Assembly (NCBI GenBank): GCA_016708845.1
Contig: JADJFB010000042.1
Coordinates: 1 to 5,123 of the forward strand
Direction: 5' to 3'
Length of the DNA: 5,123 bases
DNA from: Bacteroidota bacterium
GTDB lineage: Bacteria > Bacteroidota > Bacteroidia > B-17B0 > Aurantibacillaceae
The translations under genes and the position numbers were made by a program. How positions within the stretch are numbered: position 1 is the first letter of the stretch; every line of letters starts with the position of its first letter. The notes beneath the pieces were generated by a model. That model did not search any database and had not been told where the DNA came from. It worked only from the letters and a program-made list of their open reading frames with translations. Positions 1-5,063 of the stretch are shown here, piece by piece.

Positions 1-50
1 CTGTGTCCGCATAAAATACAAGTAACTTTACTCAACAATTTGTAGCTAAG

Positions 51-1055
51 CTATTGTTTAATAATCTTCGTCCTTTTTTTGGAAAAATTATCATTCAATG
101 TTAAAAAATAAACCCCCGATGTAAAGTTAGATAAGTCAATTTGATTTGAAAACGTGTTTAAATAAACAGTTTGCCCTATATAATCGGTAATTTCTATTAT
201 TGAATTTTTAAATTGATTTTGATTGTCAGATATACTTAACATTGAAGTTACTGGATTAGGATATATTTCAATCTCTAAATTTTATTCACTCTTATTTACT
301 CCAACAGTTGATTGATCAATCAATGTTATATCATCGATGAAACAATATGCATAATTGTGGATAGAATGGCCATGCGGATTATTAGTTCCAGGATGAGAGT
401 ATCTGTGTTTGTATCAGAATTAAAATTACCAATAGTAATATATTGCTCGTTACCGACAGCTGTGAAACATCCTTGTATTTGAAACCAGTTTAGGGGTATC
501 AGTTATGACGCTTCCTTTGATTTCCAACTTGTGGACTTTATTAATATATCCTATACTTCCAGTTGATTGAACATTGTTAGAAAAGTAAGCGCCAATATTT
601 TTGATGGCATATTCTATTCTATCTGCTCTGGAGACATAAAACTTAAACAGTATATTTTACCTGCCTGTAATGGAACGGTTAATTGCTGGTAAATATATTC
701 TTTCCCATTATTTGTAGCTCCATTAGTAAATAACATAAAAACCAACATAATTATTACTGTCTTTAGGTTGGCAGTATCCATGTTTATTTACAGGAACTCC
801 TGACCATGTATGAGTGCATGAAGACGTTAATAAATCTGAACTATTAAATTCATCCCAATCAAATAATATTCTATGAATAGGGGTTTGACTAGCTGTAATG
901 AATTCTCCACCAAAATTATTCCAAGTATTAGGTGGTGAAATATTTTCAAAGCTACCGTTTCGGATTAAATTTTGAGAGAAACTATTTTCAAAGAAAAATA
1001 TGACAACAATTAATTGTATGCTTGTTTGAAAATATTTATGGAATGATAACAACAT
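51..1055 (-). pseudogene. Secreted T9SS-sorted protein, frameshifted (unit A)
   Basis: Joining frames gives a protein of about 334 residues. It starts at the ATG at 1055-1053 with a signal peptide (MLLSFHKYF..., hydrophobic IQLIVVIFFF, likely cleavage after SFS before Q). A domain opening with NLIRNGSFEN follows and later contains GVPVNKHGY and YCFIDDITLID, typical of large secreted Bacteroidota proteins. The C-terminus (51-270) is a Por-type T9SS sorting domain: IYPNPV, then GVYFLTL and final KIIKQ. The product would cross the outer membrane by T9SS and be anchored or released. Four single-base frame changes are visible: the A5 run at 737-741, A4 at 638-641, G4 at 493-496 and near 401-407. 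There is also an in-frame TAA at 282-284. The indels cancel, because the span is 1005 nt. The upstream frame runs on to 1190, but that stretch looks non-coding. The sorting domain is clear; the substrate of the N-terminal domain is unknown. Confidence 0.8.
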
Positions 1056-1315
1056 TATATTTTTAATGGTTTCTCTCCTACTAAGATATGATAAAATGTG
1101 CAGTATTCTTGAAATTTTGCATAGTTCGCACAATTTTTTGTGTCTGCGCTTAGGTCGATACGTTTTGTGAGTGCTGCGTGTATAGGTCAACCGAGTTTAG
1201 TGAGGTCAACATGTTTAGTTTTGTACTGTAATTGTCGCTACGAAATTTGGGTATAAACCAAAATAAGTTGAACATTTTTGTCGACGGCAAAGTTTCTATT
1301 TAGTTGTCCAACGGT
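1056..1315. other. Leader region of unit A, no gene seen
   Basis: This is about 260 bp between the start of the unit A gene and repeat R1. An open frame crosses part of it, but its residues (basic and cysteine-rich, ahead of a clear signal peptide) do not look like protein. A purine stretch (AGGAGAG in minus sense, about 20 nt before the ATG) is too far away to be a convincing Shine-Dalgarno site, and many Bacteroidota genes lack one. If the R1 promoter drives unit A, this becomes part of an unusually long 5' leader of roughly 320 nt. Confidence 0.4.
1184..1221. repeat. Imperfect 19-bp tandem repeat
   Basis: AGGTCAAC occurs at 1184-1191 and again at 1203-1210. Each copy is followed by a related TTTAGT stretch, giving two imperfect copies with a 19-bp period in the leader of unit A. 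The function is unknown; a paired protein-binding site or a chance duplication would both fit. Confidence 0.5.
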
Positions 1316-1498
1316 GCGGCATAACGTTTTCGCGCTAAGCAACGGTTTGATTTGAAACATTGTCTGCCGAAACGCTACTAACAAAGATAAATGTTTAATG
1401 GACTTTTGCAAAGCGAAAATAACTGTCTTTCGCGGAGCGACCGCTTTTGCAAAAGCTTTGATGTCTGCCAAACTGTTGCCTTAGCGTGTGTTAGGTGC
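1316..1498 (-). repeat. attC-like folded repeat R1
   Basis: First of four related repeats. On the plus strand it runs from GCGGCATAAC to GTTAGGTGC. Outer arms 1333-1348 and 1470-1486 pair (CGCTAAG, CAAC and GTTT against AAAC, GTTG and CTTAGCG, with one bulge and one G-T pair). Inner arms centre on two CTTTTGCAAA segments (1403-1412 and 1444-1453). An apical stem TCGC/GCGA lies at 1430-1440. Its right end is the inverse complement of the left end of R2, as in cassettes carrying integron attC sites. At about 183 bp it is longer than typical attC sites. Integron-type identity is inferred from architecture; no integrase is present in the window. Confidence 0.7.
1382..1412 (-). promoter_or_regulatory. 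Bacteroidota-type promoter inside R1
   Basis: In minus sense, TTTG (1412-1409) is followed by exactly 19 bp and then TATCTTTG (1389-1382). This matches the known Bacteroidota -33/-7 consensus TTG-N19-TAnnTTTG fully. It points left into unit A. The same boxes and spacing occur in the other three repeats. Confidence 0.7.
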
Positions 1499-1525
1499 TT
1501 TAAGCGACATTTAGTGAGTTAACCA

Positions 1526-2141
1526 TTATCCTTCATTCCACGTTTCATAATAAATAACGTTGTCTTTAATATTGTATATGCAGCAATTTGCATTGTCTAA
1601 TTCCACGCCCCAATTTTCAATAAATACATTTAAGTTTTCGTCGTTTGTTGGAATGGAAAATTGCCATTCATTATTTATTGTTTTAACTGGCGTTACAATT
1701 TATTTATATTTCCAATGTTTAGCTCCTGAATAAGTTTTTTTTTAATTGAGGGAGTTTTGAATTATAATACCTAAAGCATTAATGTGATTTTTTCCTTGAA
1801 TAACCGATATTTATAGTAATGTCTTGAAATTTTAAAACAAGTGATTCTGCTATTGGATTATCTAAACCAGTTTCAACATTTTCTAACCAGGTCTTTAAAG
1901 GATTTAATAATAAATTTAAAGCTACTAGTTCAATTATACTGTCTTTTACTTTGTCTATTAAAGGGGAGGCAAATTGTATAATTAGATTTAACGCATCAAT
2001 ATCATTTCCATTAATGCTTGAAAATTTCTTGTCTCGCATTTTGACTTACTTTATAATTTAAGGATAGTTCTGTAATTTGTTTCTGAATAGATATTTGTCT
2101 ACCGAAATTTCGTAAAATGTAATTTGTATTTCTTCAGTCAT
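1526..2141 (-). pseudogene. Small unknown protein, broken (unit B)
   Basis: I do not recognise this family. The longest open part (2039-1779) has a helical-looking stretch with NGNDIDALNLIIQFASPLID, then VETGLDNPIAESLVLKFQD. Removing one T from the T6 run at 1788-1793 continues it with NHINALGIIIQNSLN. The same frame then runs, through in-frame stops at 1742-1744 and 1700-1702, to a C-terminus with FIENWGVELDNANCCIYNIK and a TAA at 1526-1528. Upstream, an ATG at 2141 opens MTEEIQITFYEISVDKYLF in the same frame as the ATG at 2039 but meets two stops. A frameshift pair would give LNYKVSQNARQEIF instead, so the true start may be 2141. The whole span fits one protein of about 200 residues with no signal peptide. 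It fills the interval between R1 and R2. The R2 promoter would drive it. Confidence 0.55.
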
Positions 2142-2177
2142 AAGTGTAATTTTCTATGTAAGGTCTGTCCGCTTATT

Positions 2178-2353
2178 GCACCTAACGGTTTCAAGCTAAA
2201 TTCTGTTTGGAGTTTGAAACTTTGTCTACCGAAATGTTAGTTTAAAGATAAATGTTTAATGGACTTTTGCAAAGCGAAAATTAACTAATTGTCTACCGCT
2301 TTTGCAAAAGCCGAAGCCGAATGCCCAAATGGGATTTAGGTTGTGTTAGGGGC
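2178..2353 (-). repeat. attC-like folded repeat R2
   Basis: Plus-strand ends are GCACCTAAC (2178-2186) and GTTAGGGGC (2345-2353). Arms 2196-2210 (CTAAAT...GTTTGG) and 2324-2339 (CCCAAAT...ATTTAG) pair. Inner arms near 2263-2275 and 2296-2309 include the palindrome GCTTTTGCAAAAGC. The apical stem AATTA/TAATT lies at 2279-2290. R2 is nearly identical to R3 over its 168-bp core. Its left end pairs with the right end of R1 across unit B, and its right end pairs with the left end of R3 across unit C. Confidence 0.75.
2243..2273 (-). promoter_or_regulatory. Bacteroidota-type promoter inside R2
   Basis: TTTG (2273-2270), 19 bp, TATCTTTA (2250-2243) in minus sense, with one mismatch to the -7 consensus at the last base. 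It points into unit B. A transcript would start near 2236, about 95 nt before the ATG at 2141. Confidence 0.62.
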
Positions 2354-2357
2354 TGTG

Positions 2358-2561
2358 TTATTTTTTTAACTTATTTATTCTGTCTATACAATTTTGATTG
2401 TCTGGTCTAAGTTGCAATGATTTATTGAAATTAATTAGTGCTTGTTCTTTATTTCCACTTTCTTGATAAGTAACGCCAAGCAATAATAATTCTCAAATGA
2501 ATTTGGATATAGTCGAGAGTTAACATTCAAAATATTGATAGAAGATATAAAATCTTTCTAT
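2358..2561 (-). pseudogene. Frameshifted TPR tail of the methyltransferase gene
   Basis: Coding sequence continues after the premature stop of the methyltransferase frame at 2562. Three single-base deletions seem to have occurred. The first two are near 2570-2580 and 2545, in short A runs; the second joins into DFISSINILNVNSRLYPNSF. The third is near 2490-2496 and leads into GVTYQESGNKEQALINFN and then SLQLRPDNQN. This has the spacing and residues of a tetratricopeptide repeat (G-Y, A, F, A/L, P positions). The reading ends at a TAA at 2358-2360, 4 bp inside the R2 boundary. The full span 3458-2358 is 1101 nt, a multiple of three, as three deletions predict. A TPR would suggest protein-protein contacts. 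Confidence 0.65.
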
Positions 2562-3458
2562 TTAGGTTTTTAAGAGCAATGTCTTTACCTTAACACTAAA
2601 AGCCGAATAAACGTAGTTTATTTGGCTTAAGTAATTATATAAAGTGTCTGAAACTAAATTTATTAACTTGCTGTCACGACTAATAGTTGTGCTGTCCAAT
2701 AAAGCAAAAGTGTTTTTTAGTTTTGATACTTGTAGATAGTTTATATTAAAGTTTGTTGATTCTATTGAGTTTTTGTCAAATACTAAAGCGTTCGCGTAAT
2801 TCACAATGTTGGTTTCAGGACTTTTCATTTTTGCTAAATAGAAACCATGACGTTTGAAAATTTCAATTGTTTCGTCTATTTTTAAACCTCTATGACCGAA
2901 TTGACATTTTATTTCTTTGTCTTTTAGAGAAAATGCATCTAATACAATTACTTTTCCATTTGGTTTTAACTTTTTAACAATGTCGTTTAGCATTTCGTCT
3001 GCAAATGTAAATTCGTGAAATGCTTGAAACATAAATATTTTGTCAAATGTATTGTCGGGCAAATTTGTGGATGTAAATGAACCAATAGCAATTTCAAATG
3101 TATTTGTCTGCGGCTTACCTTTAAGCTTATTATACTTTTTGTTTATAGTATTTAATGTTTTTGAATTTAGAGTTTTTGAATCGAATTCCTCTAAATATAT
3201 TTTCAAACTGTCGTATATTAATGAAATTGCAAAACTACAACTTCCATCTCCTGCACCAAGTTCGGCAATTGTTTCGCCATTTTTTACATTAAAGAAGTTT
3301 TCGAAATTTTTCTTGTATTCAAAAAAGTCATTAATAACATACATGTCTTTTTTCGTGAAACCGTATTCGGTTTCTGATAATTCTGCAAGTCTAGGTGCAG
3401 GTTGTCCAAACGAATTTTGAAATGCTAAAATTAAAAGTATGATTAATTGTCTTGTCAT
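2562..3458 (-). CDS. Exported class I SAM-dependent methyltransferase (unit C)
   Basis: The 298-residue open frame begins with a signal peptide (MTRQLIILLILAFQNSFG, likely cleavage before Q19). A Rossmann-type methyltransferase core follows: motif I IAELGAGDGS at residues 64-73 (SAM-binding glycine loop), an acidic segment at the end of strand 2 (YLEEFD, 88-93), LPDNTFDKIFMFQAFHEF at 133-150 (strand 4 region) and LKPNGKVIVLDAF at 164-176 (strand 5 region). The substrate cannot be told. The signal peptide is odd for a SAM-dependent enzyme, because SAM is cytoplasmic; an alternative is a membrane-tethered or repurposed fold. The ATG lies only 27 bp inside the R3 boundary, so transcription probably starts in R3. 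The frame ends early by frameshift, and a TPR-bearing C-terminus continues to 2358. Intact length would be about 367 residues. Confidence 0.85.
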   Translation of the reverse strand: MTRQLIILLILAFQNSFGQPAPRLAELSETEYGFTKKDMYVINDFFEYKKNFENFFNVKNGETIAELGAGDGSCSFAISLIYDSLKIYLEEFDSKTLNSKTLNTINKKYNKLKGKPQTNTFEIAIGSFTSTNLPDNTFDKIFMFQAFHEFTFADEMLNDIVKKLKPNGKVIVLDAFSLKDKEIKCQFGHRGLKIDETIEIFKRHGFYLAKMKSPETNIVNYANALVFDKNSIESTNFNINYLQVSKLKNTFALLDSTTISRDSKLINLVSDTLYNYLSQINYVYSAFSVKVKTLLLKT

Positions 3459-3485
3459 TGTCTAATTATTGTGTGTCATAACATT

Positions 3486-3661
3486 GCCCCTAACGGTTTC
3501 AAGCTAAATTCCCGTTTGGAGTTTGAAACTTTGTCTACCGAAATGTTAGTTTAAAGATAAATGTTTAATGGACTTTTGCAAAGCAAAATTAACTAATTGT
3601 CTACCGCTTTTGCAAAAGCCGAAGCCGAATGCCCAAATGGGATTTAGGTTGTGTTATAAGT
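3486..3661 (-). repeat. attC-like folded repeat R3
   Basis: It runs from GCCCCTAAC (3486-3494) to GTTATAAGT (3653-3661). Arms 3504-3519 (CTAAATTCCCGTTTGG) and 3632-3647 pair with one bulge and one G-T pair. The apical stem AATTA/TAATT is at 3587-3598. Its core differs from R2 only by a small indel-plus-substitution near 3511-3513 and one missing G near 3584; the unit-specific end bases differ as well. That suggests recent copying. Confidence 0.75.
3552..3582 (-). promoter_or_regulatory. Bacteroidota-type promoter inside R3
   Basis: TTTG (3582-3579), 19 bp, TATCTTTA (3559-3552) in minus sense, pointing to the methyltransferase gene. A start near 3545 gives a leader of about 87 nt. Only 27 bp separate the repeat end from the ATG, so this is the most plausible promoter for the gene. 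Confidence 0.65.
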
Positions 3662-3702
3662 TGGCCGCTACACGTAGTTTGTCTTACAAGTGTCCGCATA
3701 CA

Positions 3703-4335
3703 TTACTTTACAAAAATAGTTGGACCACTTAAAACTCTTTGTTCTTTCGTTTCTATAAATGTCCATTAATATATCGTGAAAAATAAAAATATCAGACGAA
3801 TCTGCAAATTGAGTATAGTTTTTTACAATATTCCCGTTAATGGTTTGTGAAATGGAGTTTTTCCCTTTTTTGATGGTAGTCAGTTTGAAGCTAATTATTT
3901 TCATAGAAATGCCATAGTCAAAAGCCTTGGTATATTACAACCTAAACCAGTTGCTGTCCTGAATTTATTTTCAGTTATACTACAGTTGCTTTTATTCTAG
4001 CACTGTCAGTGCCGATAAATATTTCAGGTCAGGATTTTCTTGTTTCTATACTTTAGAATGGAAGTCGTTTTATTTTGATTTATTGAAACAAAAGTAGATT
4101 ATGGGTTTGTCAACTTTATAACGTAAGATTTATAGCGTCATTCGATTGCTCTTTCAATTCATTTATTGTTCCGTTGTCTATTGATACAATAGCCTTTGTT
4201 AAATTATTGCCTTTAAGAATTAACGGATTATTTACACCCAAATATAGAACATCGCTTGAACTTGTCTGAAACTATGGTTTAGTTGTCGCACAACTTGCAA
4301 CAAATATTGAGAGAAGTATGAATATTGTTTTGCAT
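3703..4335 (-). pseudogene. Lipoprotein resembling the GldM C-terminal region, broken (unit D)
   Basis: Joined frames give a lipoprotein of about 210 residues. The ATG at 4335-4333 is followed, after one extra base, by KTIFILLSIFVASC, a lipoprotein signal with lipobox VASC and the cysteine codon at 4292-4290. Next come DVLYLGVNNPLIL and AIVSIDNGTI, then KKIPDP, IFIGTDSARIKATVV, TATGLGCNIPRL, FDYGISMKIISFKL, and an end of RVLSGPTIFVK with TAA at 3703-3705. The order (Y-GV-NP, then VS-NG-I, then IPDP, then FD-----SF) resembles the beta domains at the C-terminus of GldM, a T9SS/gliding motor component. This is not GldM itself, because the transmembrane helix and N-terminal part are missing. It would sit on a membrane as a lipid-anchored beta protein. 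Breaks include an in-frame TAG at 4272-4274, a frame change after 4118 and several indels. The family call rests on motif order alone. Confidence 0.55.
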
Positions 4336-4345
4336 ATTTTTCTAG

Positions 4346-4536
4346 CGGCTTACATTTATAAGTTTTGGAGCTTTGCCTAGTGCGGTTTGAAACATTTTCT
4401 TACCGAAATATTACTGACAAAGATACTATGTTTGTTGCCATTTGCAAAGCGAAAATAATTGTCCTCACGAAGGACCCTTTTGCAAATGCTTTGTTGTCCG
4501 CCCGCATTAGGCAAAGGTGCTGTTATATACCGGCGC
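4346..4536 (-). repeat. attC-like folded repeat R4 (divergent)
   Basis: The most divergent copy. Arms 4371-4385 (CTTTGCCTAGTGCGG) and 4502-4516 (CCGCATTAGGCAAAG) pair over 15 positions with one G-T pair, yet their sequence is unlike R1-R3. The apical stem GTCCT/AGGAC is at 4461-4475. Conserved blocks are TTTGAAAC...ACCGAAA (4386-4407) and TTTGCAAAGCGAAAAT (4441-4456). The left end reads AAG where the others have AAC, near 4360-4362. The right end is GTTATATACCGGCGC, whose partner should lie beyond the window. Exact outer limits are uncertain by about 10 bp. Confidence 0.65.
4418..4448 (-). promoter_or_regulatory. Bacteroidota-type promoter inside R4
   Basis: TTTG (4448-4445), 19 bp, TATCTTTG (4425-4418) in minus sense is a full consensus match pointing into unit D. 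The 19-bp spacer differs strongly from the one in R1-R3 while both boxes and the distance are kept, which supports real promoter function. Confidence 0.7.
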
Positions 4537-4593
4537 TTGTATTTATTTACACACAGTTTACGTGTCTGCCGATTTATAAAAATGATTATAATA

Positions 4594-4638
4594 AATTGAA
4601 TAAAATGGTTGGGCTACGCCCAACCATTTTATTCAATT
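4594..4638. terminator. Perfect 21-bp hairpin terminator
   Basis: Arms 4594-4614 and 4618-4638 are exact inverse complements around the loop TAC. The GC core is GGTTGGGC/GCCCAACC, followed by AT-rich arms that supply T-rich tails in both directions. It overlaps the stop codon of the small secreted protein gene (4629-4631), so it should end that transcript, and it could also stop plus-strand transcription. Confidence 0.8.
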
Positions 4639-5021
4639 AAAATTTTAAAATACTTTACTCCGTTCCTGTCCGAAGTCGATACGGTTGCCGAAGCTGATAT
4701 AGTGTTACCTTCAGAGTCTTGCTCTGTTGATAAATAACCACCGCTATAAATATAGCCTTCGTTGTTGTATCCGGAATGAACTGAACCACCATTACCAAAA
4801 TCTATTTCAACGACTGAATTATATTGAACTTTTACTTTTAATGTATAAGTTGCATTAGTAGCTGTAGCATAATTTGAATATTTAACTGTGGCTTGATACC
4901 AACCATCTTTTATGCCAAGTGGAGTGAATATAGCAGTATTATTTTTTGAAATATTTGATGCCGTTAATACTGATTGTGTATTAATTATTATCACTATTAA
5001 GAATAAGATTAATGCTTTCAT
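4629..5021 (-). CDS. Small secreted hypothetical protein (unit E)
   Basis: An intact frame of 130 residues, the only complete undamaged gene in the window. Residues 1-20 are a signal peptide (MKALILFLIVIIINTQSVLT). The mature part looks all-beta: GWYQATVKYSN at 40-50, TYTLKVKVQYNSVVEIDFGN at 58-77 and GSVHSGYNNEGYIYSGG at 79-95. It ends with alternating polar strands and YFKILIE. I do not recognise a characterised family and see no catalytic motif, lipobox or T9SS tail. It could be a small periplasmic or secreted beta protein. The ATG at 5021 follows the stop of an upstream frame by 42 bp, so the two may form one transcript that ends at the hairpin at 4594-4638. Confidence 0.8.
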   Translation of the reverse strand: MKALILFLIVIIINTQSVLTASNISKNNTAIFTPLGIKDGWYQATVKYSNYATATNATYTLKVKVQYNSVVEIDFGNGGSVHSGYNNEGYIYSGGYLSTEQDSEGNTISASATVSTSDRNGVKYFKILIE

Positions 5022-5063
5022 TTTTAGTCTTTGAAATTAATATTTACTTTTTGAATAATATTA

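Noticed and set aside
1..50. Right end of a further repeat to the left of unit A
   Set aside because: No GTT-ended match to the GCGGCATAAC end of R1 is present. The partner should lie outside the window.
1238..1471. 77-residue minus-strand open frame
   Set aside because: It lies almost wholly inside repeat R1, and its residues come from the paired arms and promoter of the repeat. R2-R4 do not keep the frame.
2296..2340. Plus-strand promoter mirrored in the right half of the repeats
   Set aside because: The palindrome supplies a TTTG on the plus strand, but no TAnnTTTG box follows at suitable spacing.
3040..3420. 126-residue plus-strand open frame
   Set aside because: It is antisense to the clear methyltransferase motifs and is a shadow of that gene.
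2178..3661. R2 and R3 as the ends of a composite transposon or as MITEs
   Set aside because: They are direct copies with no transposase between them and no target-site duplication. The unit-specific end pairing fits cassette joining better.
1316..4536. CRISPR array
   Set aside because: The repeats are about 180 bp and are separated by about 0.7-1.1 kb gene units, not 30-bp repeats with short spacers.
4365..4640. 91-residue plus-strand open frame
   Set aside because: It covers repeat R4 and the terminator hairpin, lies opposite to all genes, and has no protein-like features.
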